From positions 1 to 36,267 of the forward strand of contig DASZHO010000199.1 of the NCBI GenBank assembly GCA_035937795.1: a DNA stretch of 36,267 nt, written 5' to 3'. Shown one piece after another: positions 26,409 through 36,267 of this stretch. The position numbers and the translations under genes were made by a program. The stretch's first letter is position 1; each line of letters starts with the position of its first letter. Origin of the DNA: JAMQPK01 sp035937795 (GTDB taxonomy: Bacteria; Acidobacteriota; Vicinamibacteria; Vicinamibacterales; JAMQPK01). Under the pieces are notes generated by a model that made no database searches, had not been told where the DNA came from, and was given only the letters and a program-made list of their open reading frames with translations.

Positions 26409-26964
26409 TCATTTTCTGGAGGTCTCCGGGCGGCACGTCGCTGACCGTCGCGTGCTCGCTGAGCTGAAGCGCGCGGATGTAGGCGACGATTGCCCACCGA
26501 TCTTCCGGCTTCACCTGCCCGGCATAGTCGGGCATGGCGCCAAAGCCGTTGGAAATGACGTCGAAGAAATGTCCGGCCGGCGAGCCTCGCAGCCGGTCCT
26601 GATGAAACGTAGGGGGCGCACGATAGCCGCGCTGCACCACCATGCCGTCGCCGGCACCCGTACGTCCGTGGCACGGCGAGCAATAAATATTGAACCGCTC
26701 CTGCCCGCGCGCCATGACGCGCTCGTCGATCGGGAATGGGAACATCGTCGTGTCGGCGCCGTTCTCCTTGCCGGTGTACATCAGCTCGTCGTCTCGTAAC
26801 TGACCGCGCGCGACGGTGCCGGCGACAATTGGCCGCGCCGATCGCTCGTCGGCGAAGAACGTCGACTCGCGCAGAGGAATGTACTTCGGCTGGTCGTGCA
26901 TATCCTGGCGGCAGCCGGCGCTCAGCGCGATCGACACCGCGACGGCCCAAATCCTAGTCTTCAA
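26395..26964 (-). CDS. actE: Alternative complex III subunit ActE (monohaem cytochrome c lipoprotein)
   Basis: The 189-aa lipoprotein has a lipobox ending at Cys18 (ALSAGC), so it is tethered to the outer face of the membrane. A cytochrome c domain follows with CSPCH at 95-99 and a probable axial Met in GFGAMPDYAG. Upstream of the haem site are family sequences PLRESTFFADERSARP and VARGQLRDDELMYTGK. It would carry electrons from ActA/ActB to the cytochrome domain of oxidase subunit II. It overlaps the end of actD by 11 nt. Confidence 0.95.
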   Translation of the reverse strand: MKTRIWAVAVSIALSAGCRQDMHDQPKYIPLRESTFFADERSARPIVAGTVARGQLRDDELMYTGKENGADTTMFPFPIDERVMARGQERFNIYCSPCHGRTGAGDGMVVQRGYRAPPTFHQDRLRGSPAGHFFDVISNGFGAMPDYAGQVKPEDRWAIVAYIRALQLSEHATVSDVPPGDLQKMTAQK

Positions 26965-27502
26965 CGGTCGTTACCTCGCGCGGCTTGAGCGTTTCAAGAA
27001 ACGCGCGCGTCTTGTCGATATCGAACTTCGCGTCCCTCGATTCAATCACCAGAAAGAACCGGTTGCGGCTCGCCAGCGCGAACCGCGGGACGTTGAACAC
27101 GGGGTGATACGGCATCGGCAAGCCGTTGAGGGCCAGCATGCCGAGCACTGCTGATAGCGCCGCGGCGAGAATCGTGCACTCGAACGTGACCGGAATGAAC
27201 GCCGGCCAGCTATGAAACGGCTTTCCGCCCACGTTGATCGGATACGCGATCGCCGACACCCAATACTGCAGTCCGTAGCCGGCGACGCAGCCGACGAGCC
27301 CGCCGATGAGGACCACGAGCGGCAGGCGCGAATGGTGCTTGCCCAGGGCGTCGTGCAGCGCCTCTATGGGAAACGGCGAATACGCGTCGATTTTTTGGTA
27401 CCCCTCCTCGCGGGTCCGATTAGCGGCCTCGACGAGCGCGGAGGGGTCCTCGAATTCCGCCATCACGCCGTAGACGAACGGCGGCGTTCTCATCGTTCTC
27501 AT
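26954..27502 (-). CDS. actD: Alternative complex III subunit ActD (DUF3341)
   Basis: The 182-aa protein begins PPFVYGVMAEFEDPSALVEA and has YQKIDAYSPFPIEALHDALG, then two membrane helices (LPLVVLIGGLVGCVAGYGLQ and TFECTILAAALSAVLGMLAL) with the conserved WPAFIPVTFE between them. A cytoplasmic C-terminal part ends the protein. This is the DUF3341 profile of ActD, a redox-free membrane subunit of the complex. The start MRTMRTPP overlaps the actC stop in ATGA; the open frame upstream is actC shadow. Confidence 0.95.
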   Translation of the reverse strand: MRTMRTPPFVYGVMAEFEDPSALVEAANRTREEGYQKIDAYSPFPIEALHDALGKHHSRLPLVVLIGGLVGCVAGYGLQYWVSAIAYPINVGGKPFHSWPAFIPVTFECTILAAALSAVLGMLALNGLPMPYHPVFNVPRFALASRNRFFLVIESRDAKFDIDKTRAFLETLKPREVTTVED

Positions 27503-28899
27503 CGGCCTTCCTCGACCTTGGCTTCGGGCAGAATCGCGCGCATCTCGGCGATGGAGATCATCGGCAGGAACCGGAGGAACAGGAACAGCAGCGCGAGAAA
27601 CAGACCTATCGTTCCCACGAACGTCGCCCAATCCCAGAACGTGGGGCTGTACATGCCCCAGGAGGACGTCAGGAAGTCCCGATGCAGGCTCGTAACGACG
27701 ATGATGAAGCGCTCGAGCCACATGCCGACGTTGACGATGATCGCGATCACGAAAAGCACCGGGACGCTGTTACGCACGCGCTTGAGCCACAGGGCCTGCG
27801 GAATGACGACGTTGCACAGAATGAGCGCCGCGTAGAACAGCGCGTACGGGCCGGTCACCCGATTGAACGGCACGAACCGCTCGAACCGGTCGCCGCTGTA
27901 CCACGCGATGAAGGCTTCCACCAGATAGCCATAGGCCACGATCAATCCGGTGACGAGCATCACCTTGGCCATATTCTGCAAGTGGCGCATCGTGATGAAA
28001 TCCTCGAGGCCGTAAATGGCGCGAATCGGAATCGCCAGCGTCAGCACCATGGCAAACCCGGAGTAGATGGCGCCCGCGACGAAGTACGGCGGGAAGATCG
28101 TCGTGTGCCACCCCGGCACGATCGCGATGGCAAAGTCGAAACTCACCACCGTGTGCACCGACACCACGAGCGGTGTCGCCAGACCTGCGAGCAGCAAATA
28201 GGCGATCTCGTAGCGGTGCCAATGCCGCGCCGAGCCGCGCCATCCCATGGCCAGCATCCCGTAGATCACGCGGCCCGCGCGCGACGGCGAGCGATCGCGG
28301 AGCGTCGCCAGGTCCGGAATCAAACCCACGAACCAGAACATCAGCGACACGGTGGCGTACGTCGACACCGCAAACACGTCCCACACCAGCGGGCTTCTGA
28401 ACTGCGGCCACACGCCCATCGTGTTGGGATACGGAACCATCCAGTAGGCCAGCCACGGCCGGCCCATGTGGATGAGCGGAAACAGCCCCGCACACGACAC
28501 GGCAAACAGCGTCATCGCCTCGGCAAACCTGTTGATCGACGTGCGCCATGTCTGTTTGAGGAGGAGCAGAATCGCGGAGATGAGCGTACCGGCGTGTCCG
28601 ATGCCGATCCACCACACGAAGTTCACGATCGCAAAGCCCCAGCCGACGGGGATGTCGATGCCCCAGATGCCGACGCCCTTCACGAGCAGGTAGGTGATCG
28701 AGACCAGCAGCACGTTGACGAGCGCGAAGGCCAGCAGAAATCCCAGCCACCAGCCGAGCGGTGTGCCGCGCGTGAGGACGATCGCGCTGATCTTGTCGGT
28801 GACCGAGCCGAAGGTGTATCCCGGCGCAATCACCGGCGGTCCGCCGCTCGCGGCGACGGCCTGACCGGGATCTTCGTTGGGAACAAGACCTTCGGCCAT
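27499..28899 (-). CDS. actC: Alternative complex III subunit ActC (NrfD-like quinol-binding membrane subunit)
   Basis: The 466-aa protein with about ten helices belongs to the NrfD/PsrC family. Landmarks are GWWLGFLLAFALVNVLLVSI, GFAIVNFVWWIGIGHAGTLI, LLLLKQTWRTSINRFAEAMT, HMGRPWLAYW and PNTMGVWPQFRSPLVWDVFA. These are near the quinol-binding site on the periplasmic side. It takes electrons from menaquinol or ubiquinol and passes them to the 3Fe-4S cluster of ActB. The ATG directly follows the actB TAG stop (TAGATG) with GGGGA just upstream. Confidence 0.96.
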   Translation of the reverse strand: MAEGLVPNEDPGQAVAASGGPPVIAPGYTFGSVTDKISAIVLTRGTPLGWWLGFLLAFALVNVLLVSITYLLVKGVGIWGIDIPVGWGFAIVNFVWWIGIGHAGTLISAILLLLKQTWRTSINRFAEAMTLFAVSCAGLFPLIHMGRPWLAYWMVPYPNTMGVWPQFRSPLVWDVFAVSTYATVSLMFWFVGLIPDLATLRDRSPSRAGRVIYGMLAMGWRGSARHWHRYEIAYLLLAGLATPLVVSVHTVVSFDFAIAIVPGWHTTIFPPYFVAGAIYSGFAMVLTLAIPIRAIYGLEDFITMRHLQNMAKVMLVTGLIVAYGYLVEAFIAWYSGDRFERFVPFNRVTGPYALFYAALILCNVVIPQALWLKRVRNSVPVLFVIAIIVNVGMWLERFIIVVTSLHRDFLTSSWGMYSPTFWDWATFVGTIGLFLALLFLFLRFLPMISIAEMRAILPEAKVEEGR

Positions 28900-32009
<3,110 letters not shown>

Positions 32010-32022
<13 letters not shown>

Positions 32023-32660
32023 GTGGAACAGCTCGTGAGCTTCTGAATGTGATATTCGGCCACCAGGCGGGTGCCGAGCTCCAACTGATTGGCCGGCGGC
32101 GCGTACTCGACGCTGAAGACCGCGTCGCGGGGCCGCACGTAGCGCTCGGGCTCGCGGTGGCAGTCGACGCACCACTCCATCTGCAGCGACTTCGCCTGCC
32201 ACATCAAGGGCATGCGATCGACTTGCCCGTGGCAGGTCGTGCAGCCAACTCCTTTGTGGACGTGGATGCTGTGGTTGAAGTAAACGAAATCGGGCAGATC
32301 GTGCACGCGGGTCCATTCAATCGAGCGGTCGGTGTGGAAGCTTTCCCGTACCGGCTCGAGGAACGGGCTGTTCGAAAAAATCTGGGAGTGGCAGTTCATG
32401 CACGTCTTGGTCGGCGGGATTCCCGCAAACGCCGAGTCCTCGACCGACGTGTGGCAGTAACGGCAATCGATGCCGTTGCCGGCTACATGGCGCTCGTGGC
32501 TGAACTGGATGGGCTGTTCGCGCGGCACGCCGGCCTCGGTAACCCAGGACGACCGGCTGACGGCGGTCGCGAGAAGGAGCAGGCCGGCGATGAAGAAGAC
32601 GGCGCCGAAGATGCTGACCCGCGCAATAGTGTTGGTGCTTCGATGAAAGATCTGCGGCAT
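32010..32660 (-). CDS. actA: Alternative complex III subunit ActA (pentahaem cytochrome c)
   Basis: The 216-aa protein begins MPQIFHRSTNTIARVSIFGA, with one membrane helix (about 14-34) anchoring a periplasmic domain that carries five CxxCH sites at 66-70, 87-91, 140-144, 164-168 and 211-215, the number expected for ActA. Further His residues (ERH, NHSIHVH) serve as distal ligands. It takes part in electron transfer from ActB toward ActE. It is the first gene of the respiratory operon; the last haem motif codons (tgt tcc aca tgt cac) contain the actB start codon. No clear ribosome site or promoter was found in the 70 nt before it. Confidence 0.96.
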
Positions 32661-32730
32661 CGACGCGCTGCGCTCATTGCAGCCTACCCCGTTTTGCGCG
32701 CGATCGCGACAGGTATGTTAGAACTCGTTC

Positions 32731-34086
32731 ATGACGAAACAGGCGCCCGATTCGCGCGACCCGATCGACCGGCTGGACCGGCGGCACCCCCTGGACCCGC
32801 TGGATACCGACGACGCGCTGTTCGATCGGCTCCAGCGTGAAACGTTCGAGTACTTCCTGAAGGAAACCAATCCAGCCAACGGTCTGGTGGCCGACAAGAC
32901 GCGGAAGAACTGGCCCGCCAGCATCGCGGCGACCGGCCTGGCCCTGGCCGTCTACCCGGCCGGCGTCGAGCGCGGATTCATGACGCGCGACGCCGCGGCA
33001 CGAATCACGCTCACGACATTGCGATTTTTTCGGGATTCTCCGCAGAGTCCGGAGCCCAACGCGACCGGCCACCACGGCTTCTACTATCACTTTCTGGACC
33101 TGAAGACGGGACGGCGGGCGTGGCGGTGCGAACTATCGACCATCGACAGCGCGTTCCTGCTCGCCGGGGCGCTGGCGGCCGCGGCCTATTTCGATCGTGA
33201 TTCGGAGGAGGAGCTGCAAATTCGGACCGTCGCCGACGAGCTGTATCGTCGGACCGACTGGCGATGGGCGCAACATGGCGGTGCGACCGTCACGCACGGC
33301 TGGAAGCCGGAAGGCGGATTCCTGAAGTATCGATGGGAGGGCTACGACGAGGCCCTCCTGCTCTACGTACTCGGCCTGGGCTCGCCCACCCATCCGTTGC
33401 CTGCCGAAAGCTACGCGGCGTGGCTCTCGACGTATGCGTGGAAAAAAATCTACGAGTACGAGCTCCTCTATGCCGGACCGCTGTTCATTCATCAACTGTC
33501 CCACATCTGGCTCGACTTTCGCGGGATCCAGGACAGCTACATGCGCGCGAGAGGGATCGACTACTTCGAGAACAGCCGCCGGACCACTTGCATGCAGCAG
33601 GCGTATGCCATCCGCAATCCCCACGAATTCGCGCTCTACGGCAAGGATTGCTGGGGCATCACGGCGAGCGACGGGCCCGGCGCTGCGACCCTGGAAGTGA
33701 ACGGCCGCAAGCGGCGCTTCTTCGATTACGCGGCGCGCGGGGTTCCGTTCGGGCCCGACGATGGGACGCTGGCCCCGTGGGCCGTGGTCGCCTCATTTCC
33801 GTTCGCGCCGGAAATCGTGCTGCCGACCATCAGATACTTCACCCATCACGCCAAGCTCAGCGAGGGCAGCACATACGGCTTCAAGGCCAGCTTCAACCCT
33901 ACCTATCCGGACACGCGGGCCGGCGGGCACGGATGGGTGTCGCCGTATCATTTCGGGCTGCATCAGGGCCCAATCGTGCTCATGATCGAGAACTACCGTT
34001 CGGGTTTATTGTGGCGGTTGATGCGGCAGTGCCCCTACATCGTCGCTGGGCTTCGCCGCGCAGGGTTCACCGGCGGGTGGCTATGA
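32731..34086 (+). CDS. GH144-like glucoamylase-family protein (probable beta-1,2-glucanase)
   Basis: The 451-aa protein has the (alpha/alpha)6 toroid signature of the PF10091/GH144 group: ALFDRLQRETFEYFLKETNP, ASIAATGLALAVYPAGVERG, GFYYHFLDLKTGRRAWRCEL, STIDSAFLLAGALAAAAYFD, KPEGGFLKYRWEGYDEALLL and NPTYPDTRAGGHGWVSPYHF. GH144 enzymes cut beta-1,2-glucans, so the likely substrate is sophoro-oligosaccharide or cyclic beta-glucan. No signal peptide is visible; the N-terminus is charged and repetitive (DPIDRLDRRHPLDPLD), unlike the usual exported family members, so the protein may be cytoplasmic or start elsewhere. The stop overlaps the next gene in ATGA. Confidence 0.85.
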   Translation: MTKQAPDSRDPIDRLDRRHPLDPLDTDDALFDRLQRETFEYFLKETNPANGLVADKTRKNWPASIAATGLALAVYPAGVERGFMTRDAAARITLTTLRFFRDSPQSPEPNATGHHGFYYHFLDLKTGRRAWRCELSTIDSAFLLAGALAAAAYFDRDSEEELQIRTVADELYRRTDWRWAQHGGATVTHGWKPEGGFLKYRWEGYDEALLLYVLGLGSPTHPLPAESYAAWLSTYAWKKIYEYELLYAGPLFIHQLSHIWLDFRGIQDSYMRARGIDYFENSRRTTCMQQAYAIRNPHEFALYGKDCWGITASDGPGAATLEVNGRKRRFFDYAARGVPFGPDDGTLAPWAVVASFPFAPEIVLPTIRYFTHHAKLSEGSTYGFKASFNPTYPDTRAGGHGWVSPYHFGLHQGPIVLMIENYRSGLLWRLMRQCPYIVAGLRRAGFTGGWL

Positions 34087-34457
34087 GCCATAATCTCCCT
34101 ATGACGACTGTAGACCCCAAAGCGACTGCGGCCGAACGGCGCGTGTCGGCCTGGATCGGCAAGGCCGTGCGCGTGGAAGGCAGAGTGATCAGCACCGAAG
34201 ACCTCACCATTGACGGCGACGTGGAGGGATCGATCGAGCTTGGCGGCCACAGCCTGACGATCGGGCCTGGCGCCTCCATCAAGGCCGATTTGCTCGCAAA
34301 AGCCATCACGGTATCGGGTACCGTCACCGGGAACGTCCGCGCCACGGAAAGGATCGACCTGAAAGACACGGGATCGATCGAGGGGGATGTCAGCGCGCCC
34401 CGTTTCGTGATGGCCGAGGGCTCGACGGTGCGAGGCCGCGTCGAGGCCGGGTCGTAG
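34083..34457 (+). CDS. Bactofilin-family cytoskeletal protein
   Basis: The 124-aa protein carries a right-handed beta-helix of short repeats (AVRVEGRVISTEDLTIDGDV, EGSIELGGHSLTIGPGASIK, ADLLAKAITVSGTVTGNVRA, TERIDLKDTGSIEGDVSAPR, FVMAEGSTVRGRVEAG), the bactofilin (DUF583/PF04519) pattern. Bactofilins self-assemble into filaments at the inner face of the membrane and organise cell-wall or polysaccharide machinery. I chose the ATG at 34083 because it overlaps the GH144 stop in ATGA and follows GGTGG. An ATG at 34101 is possible but has no ribosome site. Coupling to the GH144 gene suggests a related role. Confidence 0.92.
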   Translation: MSHNLPMTTVDPKATAAERRVSAWIGKAVRVEGRVISTEDLTIDGDVEGSIELGGHSLTIGPGASIKADLLAKAITVSGTVTGNVRATERIDLKDTGSIEGDVSAPRFVMAEGSTVRGRVEAGS

Positions 34458-34633
34458 CAGGTAGTCTCAGGACGTCTTAGCCTAACCGGGATTCAATAAT
34501 CATCTGTCTTCGAGACAGTGAGGAGTGCATGCACCTGTGCTCAAAGGCATTTACCTCAAGAGTCAGATCGAGCGTTCGTCGAATGATTTCGGCCTGCGCG
34601 TTTTTTTAGAACCTAAGCGTTAAGTTAACCCGT
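34458..34633. other. 176-nt intergenic segment, AT-richer, with a small hairpin
   Basis: Between the bactofilin gene and the converging DUF2075 gene. It holds the inverted repeat CTGTCT-TCG-AGACAG (6-bp stem, 3-nt loop, about 34505-34519), not followed by a T run, and a separate run of seven T after GCGCG near 34610. Two tiny frames exist: GTG-started VLKGIYLKSQIERSSNDFGL and an ATG-started one overlapping it, neither well supported. Base composition shifts here relative to the upstream genes by eye. No tRNA or attachment site recognised. Confidence 0.4.
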
Positions 34634-36267
34634 TCAGACCTCCCTGATGCCGAGACTTGTCATGTAATCGTACGTCTCGTTGTAGAACGCGGGCGCACGC
34701 GTCGGATCCGACTCGTCGCCAGGTGGGATGAAGATCACCATTCCCTGCCGAGCGCGCGTCAACAGAACGCGGTATGAGTTCAGCAGATACCGCTTCCTGT
34801 CCTCTTTGTGAATCGTCGTCCACCTGTCGCCACGAAAGGACTGGTAACGCCAGATCTCTGAGTGTCGCCGCAGGTCGGCGTCCCAGGTCACGCAGACCCA
34901 ATCGAGTTCCAGACCTTGAACCTGGAATTCGGTTGCGGCGTCCTCCAGGTAATAGCTCGATCGCGTATCTTGCCGATCGTTCAGGAACCACTGGACCGGA
35001 TCAACGTCGACGCGGACGTCAATAGCATGCGGCTTGAGACGCTGTGCCTGCGACGAGGCGACCAGGCCGTATCGCTCTGACCCGCGGGCGTGGGCTCTCA
35101 TCCAGGCCTTCGCGCGCGCCAAATCGCGCATGACAGCGATCGGATACCGCGGCGCGACTTCACCGAGTAATGCCTGGGCCGAGGTCGTGTCACAGTCGAG
35201 AACTGCCTTCACGAAGGCCGACACCTTCTCCGATCGAAACGATCGCATGGATGTGGCGAGGTGGAGGCGTTCGTCCCATGCGACTGACGCTACCGACTCA
35301 AGACGTTCGAGAGGGAGTTGCGCGGCGTACTCGGAATCGGTGAGGTTTGGCGATACATAAACGCACCAATGTGGGAACTTTAGTTGCACAGCTTCGAGCC
35401 ATTCCCCGATGCCCGCCTCGCCTGTATGAATCTCCTGACCTCCGCCGACGAGGCATACCACGACGGCCCAGGTTTCGTGCCGATCGAGGTAGGAGATGAG
35501 GAACTCAGGTTCGGACCGGTCGAAGTTCGCAATCTTCTTCCGACGACGCATGAAGTCGGTGGTCTTCGCCTGCGTCCACGCGCGCTGCGCTTCATCGAAG
35601 ATGACGACGTGATCGTATGGTGCAGTCCCGGTGCGGACGCCCTCATCTCTGAAATGGTGGACGTTTTGGATGAAAGGCTTCACTCGTTGGCGGATCGCGC
35701 CTTTCCGTTCAGTGTTGCCGACCCGTGCAAGTTCGTCGCGAGTGAGCGCCTCTTGGAGCACGGCTACCAGTGGACCGTTTCCCGAGAGGTACACAGCGCG
35801 CGCCTCGCCCAACGTCCGCCTGCGTGTCGCAACGTTCAAGCCGACGAGCGTCTTCCCGGCACCAGGTACGCCCGTGACGAACACTATGGCTTTCTCGTGA
35901 TCTTGGCACGCGCGTTCGATGATCTCCTCGACACCGACTGACGTCAGGCGCAGATTCTTGGCTCCAGCATCGTGACGAGAGATTGCCTCAACCGAGTGCC
36001 TTGCATAGAGCGCCCGAGCCGCTTCGATGATCGTCGGCGTCGGTTGATACGGGGCGGCGCCCCATGCCTCGGCATCGATCGGAGGTCCGCTGCTCTGTGC
36101 GAGACCATCTTGAAGCACGCGTTGGAGGTGGCGTGAGCCGCAGCGATACGGCGGCCTCACGCCGTCCGGGTACGCCGCCCGCCACGCGTCATCCGCGACT
36201 TCTGCCTGGGTTGCGACGAGGATGGGAAGAATCGGGGCGTGGTGACTCGCCGCGTGGAAGTTCTTCA
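34634..36267 (-). CDS. DUF2075 / Schlafen-group-3-like helicase-domain protein (5' end outside window)
   Basis: About 543 residues are visible and the frame is open to the window edge. The upstream codons KNFHAASHHAPILPILVATQ are typical N-terminal family sequence, so the true start lies outside. The GTG at 36160 is not the start. Motifs: Walker A GVPGAGKT, Walker B VVIFDEAQRAW, the family sequence VCLVGGGQEIHTGEAGIGEW, PHWCVYVSPNLTDSEYAAQL, QGLELDWVCV and motif VI-like YRVLLTRARQGMVIFIPPGD. These mark a superfamily-1-type ATPase. Such proteins are often next to restriction or defence genes, but their function is not settled. Codon use looks less GC-rich than the genes upstream, suggesting transfer. 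Confidence 0.9.
   Translation of the reverse strand, partial: KNFHAASHHAPILPILVATQAEVADDAWRAAYPDGVRPPYRCGSRHLQRVLQDGLAQSSGPPIDAEAWGAAPYQPTPTIIEAARALYARHSVEAISRHDAGAKNLRLTSVGVEEIIERACQDHEKAIVFVTGVPGAGKTLVGLNVATRRRTLGEARAVYLSGNGPLVAVLQEALTRDELARVGNTERKGAIRQRVKPFIQNVHHFRDEGVRTGTAPYDHVVIFDEAQRAWTQAKTTDFMRRRKKIANFDRSEPEFLISYLDRHETWAVVVCLVGGGQEIHTGEAGIGEWLEAVQLKFPHWCVYVSPNLTDSEYAAQLPLERLESVASVAWDERLHLATSMRSFRSEKVSAFVKAVLDCDTTSAQALLGEVAPRYPIAVMRDLARAKAWMRAHARGSERYGLVASSQAQRLKPHAIDVRVDVDPVQWFLNDRQDTRSSYYLEDAATEFQVQGLELDWVCVTWDADLRRHSEIWRYQSFRGDRWTTIHKEDRKRYLLNSYRVLLTRARQGMVIFIPPGDESDPTRAPAFYNETYDYMTSLGIREV

Noticed and set aside
32023..32316. An N-terminal extension of ActB
   Set aside because: It is shadow sequence of actA; family ActB proteins begin a short distance before the Tat-like motif.
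32661..32730. Sigma-70 promoters in the space between actA and the GH144 gene
   Set aside because: TATGTT (32714-32719) is a passable -10 for the plus strand, but no -35 lies at 16-18 nt, and nothing convincing faces actA.
34505..34519. CTGTCT-TCG-AGACAG hairpin as a terminator for the bactofilin operon
   Set aside because: There is no T run directly after it; the nearest T run is about 90 nt away.
34458..34560. A tRNA or tRNA-derived attachment site at the start of the possible island
   Set aside because: The GATTCAATAATC stretch only loosely recalls a T-loop and no acceptor or anticodon stem can be drawn.
34528..34622. Two tiny frames (28 and 26 codons) after a GAGGAG near 34524
   Set aside because: Spacing to the start codons is poor for both, they overlap each other in different frames, and the products resemble nothing I know.

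Overview
The window is a dense, high-GC bacterial chromosome segment with little intergenic space. The gene set suggests a soil-type Acidobacteriota, possibly Vicinamibacteria: alternative complex III with a caa3-type oxidase, TPM-domain proteins, an ECF sigma factor with a zinc-finger anti-sigma and DUF4097 proteins, an OPT transporter, and a S9A oligopeptidase. No rRNA, tRNA or other strict phylogenetic marker is present, so this placement is an inference from gene content.

Layout. (1) 17-6445: a TetR-type repressor diverges from a complete RND efflux operon (adaptor, inner-membrane pump, outer-membrane lipoprotein channel). The intergenic space holds a long imperfect palindrome over the tetR -10 box. 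(2) 6530-8514: a PaaI-like thioesterase, a small conserved protein of unknown function, an aldo/keto reductase, and what looks like the orphan C-terminus of a lost beta-propeller gene. (3) 8538-12838, minus strand: ECF sigma factor, anti-sigma factor with an unusual C-terminal HEAT-like domain, two tandem paralogous DUF4097 exported proteins and a DUF6786-like lipoprotein, packed as one probable envelope-response operon. (4) 12877-16496: an OPT-family transporter and two coupled TPM-domain membrane proteins. (5) 16569-20359: phosphoglucomutase and a secreted prolyl oligopeptidase, overlapping by 4 nt.

(6) 20374-32660 is the centrepiece, a 12-gene respiratory operon read on the minus strand: actA (pentaheme cytochrome c), actB (large Fe-S/molybdopterin-fold subunit), actC, actD, actE, actF, an unrecognised 136-aa membrane-anchored protein, a SCO-type copper chaperone, then caa3 oxidase subunits II, I, III and IV. 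Quinol is expected to be oxidised by ActABCDEF and electrons passed through ActE and the cytochrome c domain of subunit II to the CuA and haem-copper centres, possibly in one supercomplex. Nearly every junction is an overlap or a gap of 10 nt or less. Subunit I has the YSHPxV signature of A2-type oxidases.

(7) 32731-34457, plus strand: a GH144-like glucanase gene overlapping a bactofilin gene by 4 nt. (8) 34634 to the end: the 3' part of a DUF2075 (Schlafen-group-3-like) helicase-domain protein. Its base composition looks less GC-rich by eye, and it probably marks the start of an accessory or defence-type region continuing past the window.

No CRISPR array, insertion sequence, tRNA or rRNA was recognised. 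Every gene from 32660 down to 7026 lies on the minus strand, a directon of about 25.6 kb. No gene-free stretch exceeds 300 bases.
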